DNA of 64,000 nt from an uncultured Selenomonas sp. (GTDB lineage Bacteria; Bacillota; Negativicutes; Selenomonadales; Selenomonadaceae): contig CAJPOT010000011.1 of NCBI GenBank assembly GCA_905372355.1, positions 1 to 64,000 on the forward strand, written 5' to 3'. A program made the translations under genes and the position numbers. Below are positions 42,737 through 50,767 of this stretch, piece by piece. The notes beneath the pieces were generated by a model that saw only the letters and a program-made list of their open reading frames with translations, ran no database searches and was not told where the DNA came from. Numbering within the stretch: position 1 is the first letter of the stretch; each line of letters begins with the position of its first letter.

Positions 42737-43150
42737 TCACTGCCTCCCCGCTGTCTCCGTCGCGATGGAGACGTGCTTCGCGCCCGAGCGCTTGAGGAGA
42801 TCTAAGACGCGCACGACGGCTTCATAGTCGGCCTTCTTGTCGCCGCGCAGTACGAACACCGTATCGGGATCGCTCGCCAAGGAAGCCTTCATCTTGTCCG
42901 CAAGATCTTCATTCGGCAGTTCATCCTTGTCATAGAGCACATCGCCCTTATCCGTCACCGTGATCGGCACGATGTTCGGGCGCGTCTCCATCTTGCCCGC
43001 AGCCGCCTGCGGCAGAGCGACCTGCACCGTGTTCGTCTGCACCATGTAGATCGTGCTGATCATGAAGAACACGAGCAAAAAGAGCATGATGTCGATCATC
43101 GGGATGATCATGACGAGCGGTTCTTTCGTAATACGAAAATCACGCCGCAT
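42737..43150 (-). CDS. exbD: Biopolymer transport protein ExbD
   Basis: 137 residues: one membrane helix (IIPMIDIMLFLLVFFMISTI) with the proton-carrying Asp in PMIDIM, then the periplasmic domain (VQVALPQAAAG; TVFVLRGDKKADYEAVVRVLDLLKRSG). The second ATG (43150) is preferred, 6 nt after GGGAGG. It overlaps exbB by 11 nt. Confidence 0.95.
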   Translation of the reverse strand: MRRDFRITKEPLVMIIPMIDIMLFLLVFFMISTIYMVQTNTVQVALPQAAAGKMETRPNIVPITVTDKGDVLYDKDELPNEDLADKMKASLASDPDTVFVLRGDKKADYEAVVRVLDLLKRSGAKHVSIATETAGRQ

Positions 43151-43766
43151 GGCCATCCTCCCCCGTCTTCTTCAACGCGTTCCGCACAGCGGCGGCCGCC
43201 TTGTCGAGCGTGGCGAGCATCTCATCGAGCTTCTGCACGAAGTACGTATGCACGATCAGCGAAAAAATCGCCACGCAAAGCCCCGTCGCCGTCGCGATCA
43301 GCGCCTCGCCGATGCCGCCCGTGATGGCAAGCGGCTCGCCCGCACGCACGCTGAAGATGCTGAACGACTCGATCATACCCGAAATCGTACCGAGAAGCCC
43401 CAGGAGCGGCGCCATCGTCACGATCATCGACAAGTAGTTGAGCCTTTCCCTCAGGCGCATCGCCATATCGGCGTACGCCGTGTCGAGCGCGAGCGTCAAG
43501 TCATCGCCCGCCGCCGCCGCACGCACGCCGATCTCAGCGATGTACGCGGGCGCCGTGTTCTCCGTCTGGCAAAGCTCCGCTGCCTGCTTCAAATCGTGCT
43601 CCTTCAGGAAAGTCGGAAGCTTCGCGACGAAATCGCTCGCGCCCCTGCCCGCCTGACGGTAGAAGCGGAAACGCTCAATGGCGATGACCGCAACAACGAT
43701 CGAACACACCAAGAGGACGTACATGACAGGGCCGCCCTTTTGAAATAATTCCCAAGTATTCTCCAC
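43140..43766 (-). CDS. exbB: Biopolymer transport protein ExbB (MotA/TolQ/ExbB family)
   Basis: 208 residues with three membrane helices: VMYVLLVCSIVVAVIAIERF, then LSMIVTMAPLLGLLGTISGMIESF and ITGGIGEALIATATGLCVAIFSLIVHTYF. The APLLGLLGTxxGMI and EALIATATGL motifs are the family signature. It forms the proton-driven motor with ExbD and is the first gene of the iron operon; promoter and possible operator are at 43836-43894. Confidence 0.95.
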   Translation of the reverse strand: MENTWELFQKGGPVMYVLLVCSIVVAVIAIERFRFYRQAGRGASDFVAKLPTFLKEHDLKQAAELCQTENTAPAYIAEIGVRAAAAGDDLTLALDTAYADMAMRLRERLNYLSMIVTMAPLLGLLGTISGMIESFSIFSVRAGEPLAITGGIGEALIATATGLCVAIFSLIVHTYFVQKLDEMLATLDKAAAAVRNALKKTGEDGHAA

Positions 43767-43835
43767 AAGAACATCTCCTTCAAGGATTTTCTATCTAAAA
43801 TACCGCTGATAGCGGTTATTCCTATCACGTCTGTG

Positions 43836-43894
43836 AGTATAGCACATACCTCGTTAAAGTTCAATATGAAAATGAAATTTGTTCATATTTGAAA
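43836..43894 (-). promoter_or_regulatory. Promoter and candidate Fur-type operator of the exbB iron operon
   Basis: Minus strand: -35 TTGAAC (43859-43864), 17-bp spacer, -10 TATACT (43836-43841). Overlapping and upstream of the -35 lies an inverted repeat, TTCAATATGAA (43861-43871) and TTCATATTTGAA (43883-43894). An A/T-rich inverted repeat at an iron-uptake promoter suggests Fur control, but it is not the textbook Fur box. Confidence 0.6.
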
Positions 43895-43986
43895 AAAGAT
43901 TCACTTTTTAGCGAGCGATTGCCTTGCAGCAGGTACATACCATCCGCAAGGAATGCGGCATCAACATCTGAATGCGCTGCAAAAGC

Positions 43987-44019
43987 AAAAACACCGCAAG
44001 CATTGCTTGCGGTGTTTTT
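43987..44019 (-). terminator. Intrinsic terminator of the DUF4198 gene
   Basis: AAAAACACCGCAAG / CTTGCGGTGTTTTT is a 14-bp stem with a short loop, with T-runs on either strand. A 61-codon frame across it (43861-44046) is not a gene. Confidence 0.9.
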
Positions 44020-44061
44020 ACTGCGCCTAAGCGCGTATAGTTTCACGAATCGAAGCCACTC

Positions 44062-44784
44062 TTACTCGGCTGGAATGATGAACGAAAGCGAGCTGAAGAT
44101 CTTCTCCGTCACGATCGGATCGTCCGTCGGGAAGCCGACTTCGACGCCAATGACGTTGAGGCCGTTGTTCGCCACATGCACAGTGATGTAGCCGTTCGCA
44201 TCCGCGTTCGTTTCCGTCGTGAGGTCGCCGAGCACATCAGCGATGACGGGCGCATTCGCATACGGCTGGCCGTCCTTGTAGATGCGCAGACGCAGCGCAT
44301 CGCCACGGCGAAGCGTCAGAGGATTGACTGCGGGAACGATCTGGATCGGCACATTGTAGAGCCCGCCCGGCTTCACAGCCGCGTTCCAGTAATGCACGTT
44401 GTACTTGCGCGCGTACGTCACTGCCTTGAGATTTTCAACGCTCGCGTAGTCGCGCGTCGGAATGACCTGGCCGTCCGTCGTCTTGGCGAAGTAGCCATAG
44501 TCGAAGAACGTCGCCGTCACGCCGAGGTCGTCGCCTGGCACGATCGTCACATGGTTGCCCGCGTCGACGCGCTCGACCGTCGTCGGCTCGAAGTTCACAT
44601 CGTAGGCGTCGATGCGCTGCACGCACGCGGGATCGTAAGCGTTGTCCAACGGCCCTTCGCCGAGCACGAGCGCCTTCTGATCGAGACGGTTCGCAAAGAA
44701 CACGCCATGCGCGTCCGTCGGTGCCGCATACATGCCAAGACCCACAAATGCGCCGAGCGCCGCTGCCAAAAGCTTCTTCTTCAT
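44062..44784 (-). CDS. DUF4198 periplasmic protein, probable metal-uptake accessory
   Basis: 240 residues. A signal peptide (KKKLLAAALGAFVGLGMYAAPTDA) leaves a mature N-terminus beginning HGVFF, as usual in DUF4198 proteins, where the N-terminal His may bind metal. The rest is beta-rich: VPGDDLGVTATFFDYGYFAKTTDG, GDALRLRIYKDGQPYANAPVIADV, TNADANGYITVHV (a carboxypeptidase-regulatory-like fold). The family is found beside cobalt, nickel and iron transporters and TonB receptors. Its own promoter carries a motif related to the exbB upstream site. Confidence 0.85.
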   Translation of the reverse strand: MKKKLLAAALGAFVGLGMYAAPTDAHGVFFANRLDQKALVLGEGPLDNAYDPACVQRIDAYDVNFEPTTVERVDAGNHVTIVPGDDLGVTATFFDYGYFAKTTDGQVIPTRDYASVENLKAVTYARKYNVHYWNAAVKPGGLYNVPIQIVPAVNPLTLRRGDALRLRIYKDGQPYANAPVIADVLGDLTTETNADANGYITVHVANNGLNVIGVEVGFPTDDPIVTEKIFSSLSFIIPAE

Positions 44785-44844
44785 TCTTCATCCTCCCATC
44801 GAGAACAATTCACTCTGCGGAACACATTTGTTCCATGCCTTTAC

Positions 44845-44873
44845 ATTATAGTACAAATGATATGAATTTGCAA
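44845..44873 (-). promoter_or_regulatory. Promoter of the DUF4198 gene
   Basis: Minus strand: -35 TTGCAA (44868-44873), 17-bp spacer with TTCATATCAT, -10 TATAAT (44845-44850). CAAAT..ATTTG half sites flank the spacer and share TTCATAT with the exbB site. Confidence 0.75.
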
Positions 44874-44898
44874 GAAAGCGTCCCACGAAAAGTCGTTT

Positions 44899-45591
44899 TT
44901 ACCCTTTCGCACAGAACAACCGCAGCCGTTCCTCTTCCTCTTTCTGCAGCTCCTTCGCGAAAGCGACGAACCCCTGCAAATCCTCCGTGTTAAGATAGTT
45001 CATATAGCGCTTCCTTTCTTCGACGGGGATGACGATCGGAGCTTCCTTTTCCTGCAGACAGCTGTAGACGATGAGCGCACGCCCCACGCGGCCGTTGCCG
45101 TCGGAAAATGGGTGGACGCGCTCGAAACGGATGTGCTGGCGGCAGATGGCAGCGATCTTGTCCTCGGCGGACTTCGCCGCCGCCAGCTGCGCCGCGAGGT
45201 CGAGCAGCCAGTTCTGCAGATCCGTCGGCACGAGATAGGGCGGCGTCGGGACGAAATCCGCTCCGACGACGAGATTTGGAATCTCTTTGAAGCGTCCAGC
45301 GACGCCCTCGATTGCGTCCTTGCAAAGCACGGCATGGACTTCCTTGATGAAGTCGAGCGAAAGGGCGCGTTCCTTTGCCAAGCTCTGCTGCAGAAAGTCC
45401 ATGAAGCGCTTGTAGTTCAAGACTTCGTGCATCTCCCGAAGATCCATGGCACGTGGGATGTAGCCATCGAGCAGCAGGCTCTTTGTATCGCCCTGCGACA
45501 AGGTGTTTCCCTCGATCGCCGTAGAATGATGCGCCATGCGCACCATCAAGTCGTCCCAATAATCCAGACTCAAAGCGGCAATATCGATCAT
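44899..45591 (-). CDS. Fic/DOC family protein (AMPylator)
   Basis: 230 residues. The catalytic loop HPFSDGNGRVGR (160-171) has all active-site residues. An N-terminal inhibitory motif, STAIEGN (23-29, (S/T)xxxE(G/N)), classifies it as a class II, autoinhibited Fic protein. It is expected to transfer AMP from ATP to a Tyr/Ser/Thr of a target protein. GAGGAG 8 nt before ATG 45591; the long frame to 45753 is unsupported. No separate antitoxin is adjacent, consistent with the internal inhibitory helix. The target is unknown. Confidence 0.92.
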   Translation of the reverse strand: MIDIAALSLDYWDDLMVRMAHHSTAIEGNTLSQGDTKSLLLDGYIPRAMDLREMHEVLNYKRFMDFLQQSLAKERALSLDFIKEVHAVLCKDAIEGVAGRFKEIPNLVVGADFVPTPPYLVPTDLQNWLLDLAAQLAAAKSAEDKIAAICRQHIRFERVHPFSDGNGRVGRALIVYSCLQEKEAPIVIPVEERKRYMNYLNTEDLQGFVAFAKELQKEEEERLRLFCAKG

Positions 45592-45685
45592 GACCATCTC
45601 TCCTCTGCACGAATTTCTCTTCCATGGCATTATACCACAGCGCCGCCCCTTCATGAAGAACAACGCAAAAACCGCCGTACCTGCA

Positions 45686-45720
45686 AAAAAGGCAGCCGCT
45701 CCCTGACGAACGGCTGCCTT
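45686..45720 (-). terminator. Intrinsic terminator of the metal ABC operon
   Basis: AAGGCAGCCG / CGGCTGCCTT with a 12-nt loop lies 49 bp after the last permease stop. The T tract on the minus strand comes from the A-run 45684-45689. Confidence 0.8.
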
Positions 45721-45768
45721 GCTGCTTCTCTCAACGTGTACAGCTTCTCCCAAGCCATGAGGCTTCTT

Positions 45769-46869
45769 TCAGATCACATACTCCTCGCAAAGCGCACGAT
45801 AGCGCTCCTCGCCCTTCTCCGTCAGCAGGTAGTAACCGCCCGAGCGGCGCACGATGCCGGCTTCCTTCAATCTCTCGCTGACGCGCCGCATCTCCCTTTC
45901 ACTCCAGCGCAGGTGCTCGGCGATGTCGCGCACAGCGTTTTCCTCGCTATAAAGGTTCTCGGCAGTATGCGTGCCGAGGTGGATGATCAAAAGTTCCTCC
46001 TTGAGCCGCGCCTTGCGCCGCATGCGCTTCAAGCGCCGCGTGATGACGCCCTTCGGATAGACGAAGACGGCGACGACGTAGATGAGCATGTTGACGAGAG
46101 CGCACATGCCCGCCATCGAAGCGTTGAAGTGAAGCGCAAGGCCGTAGCCGATAGCGCTGCCGAGAACGCCAAAGAAGACGGCGAGAAAGAGCGCGTGATG
46201 CAAGCGCTTCGTGAAGAGAAGCGCCGCCGCCGCGGGTGCGATGAAGAACGAGATGACGAGGATCGAGCCGACGGCGTCGAATGCCGCGACCGTCGTCAGG
46301 GAGATCAGCGTCATGAGCGCGTAGAAGATCGCGCCCGTCGCCATGCCGATGAGACGCGCGTTCTCCTCGTCGAAGGTCGAGAGCTTGAGTTCCTTGTAAA
46401 AGAGCGTGATGAACGCCGCATTGACGAGGAAGATCGCGCCCATCTTGACGGCGGAGGACGCGACCTCGTGCCCGAAAAGAGTCATCGTATCGAGTCCCGC
46501 ATAGACGACCTCGCCCATCAGCACCATGTCGGTGTCGAGGTGCACGTTGCCCGCATACTTGCTGATGAGGATGACGGCGAGAGAGAAGAGCACAGGAAAG
46601 ACGATGCCGATCGCGTCGTCGCTTTTCGTCGTCTTCGTCTTTCCCAGAAGCTCGACGAGGAGCACGGTCACAACGCCCATGAGCGCCGCGCCGAAGAGCA
46701 GCCACGGCGACGAGAGGTCGTGCACGAGGAAGAACGCGAGGACGATGCCGAGGAGCACCGTGTGACTGATCGCATCCGCCATCATCGAGAGATTGCGCAG
46801 GAGCAGGAACACGCCGGGCAGGGCGCACGCCGCCGCCGTCAGGGCGAGCACGACGAAAGAATCGGTCAT
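45769..46869 (-). CDS. Mn/Zn ABC transporter permease fused to a C-terminal winged helix
   Basis: 366 residues. Residues 1-280 form the ABC-3 (TroC/TroD/ZnuB) permease with LRNLSMMADAISHTVLLGIVLAF and FDAVGSILVISFFIAPAAAALL. A basic linker (RRLKRMRRKARLKEEL) leads to about 80 residues resembling an iron/DtxR-type winged helix (AENLYSEENAVRDIAEHLRWSEREMRRVSERLKEAGIV..GGYYLLTEKGEERY). Similar permease-wHTH fusions occur in spirochaete and Firmicute Tro/Mnt systems. The tail may bind DNA or just regulate the transporter; unknown. It overlaps the preceding permease by 4 nt. Confidence 0.9.
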   Translation of the reverse strand: MTDSFVVLALTAAACALPGVFLLLRNLSMMADAISHTVLLGIVLAFFLVHDLSSPWLLFGAALMGVVTVLLVELLGKTKTTKSDDAIGIVFPVLFSLAVILISKYAGNVHLDTDMVLMGEVVYAGLDTMTLFGHEVASSAVKMGAIFLVNAAFITLFYKELKLSTFDEENARLIGMATGAIFYALMTLISLTTVAAFDAVGSILVISFFIAPAAAALLFTKRLHHALFLAVFFGVLGSAIGYGLALHFNASMAGMCALVNMLIYVVAVFVYPKGVITRRLKRMRRKARLKEELLIIHLGTHTAENLYSEENAVRDIAEHLRWSEREMRRVSERLKEAGIVRRSGGYYLLTEKGEERYRALCEEYVI

Positions 46870-47735
46870 GCCTCTTCCCTCCTTCCGCGCTTTCTGAACG
46901 CACCCCGCTTGCCGAAGAACATGGACAAAAAGGCGATGGCAGAGGCCGCGAGGATGATGCTCGGCCCCGTCGACATTCCCTGCTCCAACGTGCTCACATA
47001 GGTGCCTGCGAGAGCTGCGACGACGCCGAAGACAGCGCTCAGGAAAAGAACGTGTGCAAAATCGTCCGACCACTGGCTCGCCGCAACGCACGGGATGATG
47101 AGGAACGAGCTGATGAGAATCGCACCGACCGCCTTGATGCCGATGCCGATGACAGCGATCGTCAAAAAGGGCAGCAGGACTTGCAAAAGACGCACGGGAA
47201 GTCCCACGGCACGCGCATACTCAGCGTCAAAGACGAAGACTTTCAGCTCCTTGTAGAACGCGAAGAGTAGCGCCGCGCAGAGCGCAGCGACGAAGGCGAT
47301 GAGCTTCACGTCAGCTTCAAGCATGTACGCCGCCTGCCCGAAAATGTACGTCTCAAGCCCCGCCTGCGACGCGCCGCGATAAGCTTCGTTCCCCTGAATG
47401 AAGCTCTTCAAGACCATGCCGAGGCCGAAGAAGCCCGAGAGGAATACGGCGAGGTTGGCATTGAGTCCGACGCGCGTGTTCTCGTGCGCCGCCTGAATGG
47501 CGAAAAAGGTGACGGCGGCCGCCGCCATTGCGCCGACGAGCAGCACGGCAGGACTCCGCGTCGAAAACGCCATGAAGGCGAGGACGACGCCTGGAAACGT
47601 CGCATGTCCGATAGCGTCGCCGATGAGGCTCTGCCCCTTGTAGACGCTCAGAGCGCCGACAGGCGCCGCGACAGCCGCGAGAAGCGCCGTACCGAGGGCG
47701 ATGATCTGGAATGCGTAATTCATCAGAATGTCCAT
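46866..47735 (-). CDS. Mn/Zn ABC transporter permease
   Basis: 289 residues, an ABC-3 permease with about eight helices: APVGALSVYKGQSLIGDAIGHATFPGVVLAF at the start and GIGIKAVGAILISSFLIIPCVAA near the end. ATG 47735 is set by AAGGAG 8 nt upstream, inside the end of the ATPase gene. It pairs with the wHTH-fused permease to form a heterodimeric channel. The basic C-terminus is short. Confidence 0.93.
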   Translation of the reverse strand: MDILMNYAFQIIALGTALLAAVAAPVGALSVYKGQSLIGDAIGHATFPGVVLAFMAFSTRSPAVLLVGAMAAAAVTFFAIQAAHENTRVGLNANLAVFLSGFFGLGMVLKSFIQGNEAYRGASQAGLETYIFGQAAYMLEADVKLIAFVAALCAALLFAFYKELKVFVFDAEYARAVGLPVRLLQVLLPFLTIAVIGIGIKAVGAILISSFLIIPCVAASQWSDDFAHVLFLSAVFGVVAALAGTYVSTLEQGMSTGPSIILAASAIAFLSMFFGKRGAFRKRGRREEA

Positions 47736-47737
47736 CG

Positions 47738-48460
47738 TCAACGCTCCTTCGGACGGAAGGCGAGTGCGAGCGCCGCTTCCTTGTCCATATCCTTCAAGTA
47801 GCCGCTCGCCTTGATCGTGCGGTTCAGAACGACGAGGTAGTCGAAATACATGTCGAGCGTCGAAAGATCGTGATGCACGGCGATCACCGTTTTCCTTGCC
47901 TTCTGCAGCGCGACGAACTTGTCCATGACGATGCGCTCCGTCGTCTCGTCCACGCCCGCGAGCGGCTCGTCCATGATGTAGAGATCGCTTTCCTGCGCGA
48001 GTGCGCGCGCGATGAAGACGCGCTGCTTCTGTCCGCCCGAAAGCTCCGAAATCTGGCGCTCGGCGAGCTTTTCCAACTGCATCTCGGCGAGCGCCGCCCT
48101 CGCCCTCTCGCGATCCTCCCTGCCCGGGCGGCGCATGAGTCCAATATGCACATAGCGTCCCATGAGCACGACGTCGAACACCGTCGTCGGAAAATCCCAG
48201 TTGACCGCGCCGCGCTGCGGCACATAGGCGATGCGCTCACGCACCTCGTCGATCATCTTGCCCCAAAGGCGCACATAGCCCGCAACGGGCTTTTCAAGAC
48301 CGAGGACTCCCTTCAGAAGCGTCGACTTTCCCGCGCCGTTCGGCCCGACGATCGCACATCGCACACCCGTCGGCACATCGAGATCGATATCCCAGAGCAC
48401 CGCGCTCTCGCGGTACGCCATCGTCACATCCTCCACATGAAGCAGCATCTTTTCTCCCAT
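47738..48460 (-). CDS. Mn/Zn ABC transporter ATP-binding protein
   Basis: 240 residues: Walker A VGPNGAGKSTLLKG, Q-loop YVPQRGAVNWDFPTTVFDVVLMGRY (the PQR..vdwdFP segment typical of Mn/Zn importers), signature LSGGQKQRVFIARAL, Walker B LYIMDEPLAGVD, H-loop AVHHDLST. It energises uptake with the two permeases downstream. The ATPase starts 110 bp after the binding-protein gene, behind a hairpin that probably lowers its expression. Confidence 0.95.
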   Translation of the reverse strand: MGEKMLLHVEDVTMAYRESAVLWDIDLDVPTGVRCAIVGPNGAGKSTLLKGVLGLEKPVAGYVRLWGKMIDEVRERIAYVPQRGAVNWDFPTTVFDVVLMGRYVHIGLMRRPGREDRERARAALAEMQLEKLAERQISELSGGQKQRVFIARALAQESDLYIMDEPLAGVDETTERIVMDKFVALQKARKTVIAVHHDLSTLDMYFDYLVVLNRTIKASGYLKDMDKEAALALAFRPKER

Positions 48461-48532
48461 GTTCCGCCTTCTTTCCCTAGAATATGCCCGCGAACGCGTC
48501 CGTCCAAATGCGCCGCGCCAAGGCTGCAAAGC

Positions 48533-48558
48533 AAAAAAGGGCGGTCGCCCGCCCTTCT
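48533..48558 (-). terminator. Intra-operon terminator between binding protein and ATPase genes
   Basis: AAGGGCGG-TCGC-CCGCCCTT, an 8-bp stem with a 4-nt loop, is followed by a TTTTTTGC tract on the minus strand. It allows high expression of the binding lipoprotein relative to the ABC subunits. Confidence 0.85.
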
Positions 48559-48570
48559 TCCCTCTTTTTC

Positions 48571-49527
48571 TTACTTCAGATGACTGACGATCAAATCGAC
48601 GTCGAACCGATACATGTCGATGAACGTATCTCCCTTCTGCCCTGCGGGTGCGAGCGAATCGGAAAACAGTTCATTCCCCTCGCCGCCGACGATCTCAACA
48701 TCGAAGCCCTTCGACCGCACGATTTCCTGCAGCTTCTTCATGCGCTCGGGATTCGTCGTGCTCTCGGCGAAGACCGCCTTGACCTTGTGCTCGACGATGA
48801 AGTCTGCGGTCTTTTCAATGTCGGCATTCGCCACCTCGGAATTCGTGCTCACGCCCTGCGGCGCGACGACCGTCATGCCGTAGCTTTTGGAGAAATAGTT
48901 GAAAGCATCGTGCGGCGTGACGAGGTTGCGCTTGCCCTCAGGAATGGACGCGATCTTCTCCTTGACCTCGGCGTCGAGCGCATCGAGCTTGGCGAGGTAG
49001 GCAGCCGAGTTCGCCCGAATCTCCTTCTCATGCTCGGGCACGAGCTTGGAGAGACTGTCCGCCGCCTTCTCCGTCGCCTTCTTGTAGAGCGCAATGCTGA
49101 ACCAGAAGTGCGGGTCAACGACGCTCTCGCCGTCCTCTTCCATGCGCAGTACAGCATCCGCAGGGAAGTCCGCCGTCACCGCCGTGCCGCGCTTTTCAAG
49201 GATTTCGACCATCTTGCCCTCGAAATGCAGTCCGTGGTAAAGCACGAGATCGGCATCCTTGAGCTTTTTGAGATCCGCCGGCTGAGCGACGTAAAGATGC
49301 GGGTCTTCTCCCGCCGGAATGACGAGGTCAATATCGACGTAGTCGCCCGCCAGCTCCTTCGTCATGTCGGCGAGAAACGACGTCGTGACCGTGACCTTCT
49401 TCTTGCCCGAGGGCGCATCCCCCGCCGCGCCGCCGCAGCCCGCCGTCAGGATCGCCGCCGCGAGGCACAGAGCCAACAGAAACAGCCCCTTGCCGTTCCC
49501 ACGGAGCATCCTCTTCAAAAAATTCAT
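48571..49527 (-). CDS. Metal ABC transporter substrate-binding lipoprotein (ZnuA/MntC/TroA family)
   Basis: 318 residues. A lipoprotein signal (LFLLALCLAAAILTAGC) is followed by cluster 9 metal-binding landmarks: the ligand His in AGEDPHLYVAQPAD, YHGLHFEGKM, VDPHFWFSIAL, LVTPHDAFNYFSKSYGM and FAESTTNPERM..LQEI, then DTFIDMYRFDVDLIV. There is no His-rich loop, and the Glu in FAES fits Mn/Fe rather than strict Zn specificity. It is the first gene of a four-gene operon. Confidence 0.93.
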   Translation of the reverse strand: MNFLKRMLRGNGKGLFLLALCLAAAILTAGCGGAAGDAPSGKKKVTVTTSFLADMTKELAGDYVDIDLVIPAGEDPHLYVAQPADLKKLKDADLVLYHGLHFEGKMVEILEKRGTAVTADFPADAVLRMEEDGESVVDPHFWFSIALYKKATEKAADSLSKLVPEHEKEIRANSAAYLAKLDALDAEVKEKIASIPEGKRNLVTPHDAFNYFSKSYGMTVVAPQGVSTNSEVANADIEKTADFIVEHKVKAVFAESTTNPERMKKLQEIVRSKGFDVEIVGGEGNELFSDSLAPAGQKGDTFIDMYRFDVDLIVSHLK

Positions 49528-49560
49528 ACTGCACCTTCTTTCGTGATTTTCTTAGCATGT

Positions 49561-49589
49561 AGTATAGCACGTTCCCCGAAGGTTGTAAA
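49561..49589 (-). promoter_or_regulatory. Promoter of the Mn/Zn ABC operon
   Basis: Minus strand: -35 TTTACA (49584-49589), 17-bp spacer, -10 TATACT (49561-49566). AT-rich sequence upstream (GATAGAGTATCATTATTTT) could hold an MntR/DtxR-type site; I cannot define it. Confidence 0.65.
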
Positions 49590-49639
49590 TGAGATAGAGT
49601 ATCATTATTTTATTTATATATGAAAGTTTTTGTGATAAG

Positions 49640-49653
49640 GTTCATCTATGAAC
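49640..49653. promoter_or_regulatory. 14-bp perfect palindrome in the divergent metal-ABC / mrp region
   Basis: GTTCAT-CT-ATGAAC lies about 20 bp upstream of the mrp -35 box and 50 bp from the metal-ABC -35. It may be an operator acting on either gene. Confidence 0.45.
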
Positions 49654-49672
49654 GTGCCGTATCACATGCCTA

Positions 49673-49700
49673 TTGACAATTCAGAAAAAGCAGCTAATAT
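49673..49700 (+). promoter_or_regulatory. Promoter of the mrp gene
   Basis: -35 TTGACA (49673-49678), 16-bp spacer, -10 TAATAT (49695-49700). Confidence 0.75.
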
Positions 49701-49756
49701 AGAGGATATACCTTATTAAATCAGAGATATTTTCCACGATAAAGGAGAGATTCATC

Positions 49757-50644
49757 ATGAGTGAAAATTGCAGCAGCGGCTGCAGCAGCTGTTCCTCGGC
49801 GGGCGGCTGCGGCGGCGCACAGCAGGAGCCGCAGAGCCTTCTTACACCGCCGAACGAGCACAGCAGCGTCAAGCGCGTCATCGCCGTCATGAGCGGCAAG
49901 GGCGGCGTCGGCAAATCCCTCGTCACCTCGCTTCTCGCGACCGCCATGGCGCGGCGCGGCCATCGCGTCGGCGTGCTCGATGCTGACATCACGGGGCCTT
50001 CGATCCCGAAGGTCTTCGGCGTCAAGGGCGAAGTAGAGAAGGCGAACGCCGATTCTGCAGGCATCCGACCCTTGAAGAGCGCGGGCGGCATCGACATCAT
50101 GTCGATCAACCTGCTCTTGAAGGAAGAGTCCGACCCCGTTGTCTGGCGCGGCCCCATCGTTGCGGGCGTCGTGCAGCAGTTCTGGCAGGACGTCGTCTGG
50201 GAGAATGAGGACTATCTCTTCGTCGACATGCCGCCGGGAACGGGAGACGTTCCTCTGACCGTGCTGCAGTCCCTGCCCGTCGACGGCATCATCGTCGTGA
50301 CCTCGCCGCAGGAGCTCGTCTCCATGATCGTCGAAAAGGCGGTCAAGATGGCCGGACTGATGAACGCCCCCATCCTCGGTATCATCGAGAACATGGCATA
50401 CTTCAAGTGCCCGAACTGCTCGGCCGAGCACAAGATCTTCGGCGACAGCCACATCGAGGAGATCGCCCGCGACTACTACCTGCCGCTTCTCGCACGCCTG
50501 CCGATCGAGCCGAAGCTCGCCGCGCTCTGCGACGCCGGCAAGATTGAGTCGTACGAAGGCGACTGGGTCGACGCTGCGGCGCTGCTCTTAGAAGAGCTTC
50601 CCGAGCATGACGCAGCCGAGGTCGATGACTTCAAAGAATCGTAA
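49757..50644 (+). CDS. mrp: Mrp/NBP35 family iron-sulfur carrier ATPase
   Basis: 295 residues. The N-terminal Cys cluster (CSSGCSSCSSAGGCGG) and the deviant Walker A MSGKGGVGKSLVTSLLA define the Mrp/ApbC branch. VLDADITGPSIPKVFG, LFVDMPPGTGDVPLT, and YFKCPNCSAEHKIFG (the CxxC that binds a bridging cluster at the dimer interface) follow. It carries [4Fe-4S] clusters to apo-proteins in the cytosol. AAAGGAGAG precedes ATG 49757. It is monocistronic, placed head to head with the metal importer. The Ser/Cys/Gly-rich N-terminus is common in Firmicutes homologues. Confidence 0.95.
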   Translation: MSENCSSGCSSCSSAGGCGGAQQEPQSLLTPPNEHSSVKRVIAVMSGKGGVGKSLVTSLLATAMARRGHRVGVLDADITGPSIPKVFGVKGEVEKANADSAGIRPLKSAGGIDIMSINLLLKEESDPVVWRGPIVAGVVQQFWQDVVWENEDYLFVDMPPGTGDVPLTVLQSLPVDGIIVVTSPQELVSMIVEKAVKMAGLMNAPILGIIENMAYFKCPNCSAEHKIFGDSHIEEIARDYYLPLLARLPIEPKLAALCDAGKIESYEGDWVDAAALLLEELPEHDAAEVDDFKES

Positions 50645-50701
50645 ACTCTCTTCTTACAATGAGCCCTTCCATAAACGGCTATCACAAACAAATAGATGAG
50701 A

Positions 50702-50767
50702 ACGCCGCCCGACCGCAACACTCTTCACCTAGCGAAGGCTGTTGCAGTCGGGCGGCTCATTTTTTTA
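50702..50767. terminator. Bidirectional terminator between mrp and deoR-type gene
   Basis: GCCGCCCGAC.GCAACA pairs with TGTTGC.GTCGGGCGGC around a 19-nt loop and is followed by TCATTTTTTT on the plus strand. Confidence 0.9.

Noticed and set aside
43861..44046. 61-codon minus-strand frame
   Set aside because: It spans a terminator hairpin and the exbB upstream operator region and lacks a ribosome site.
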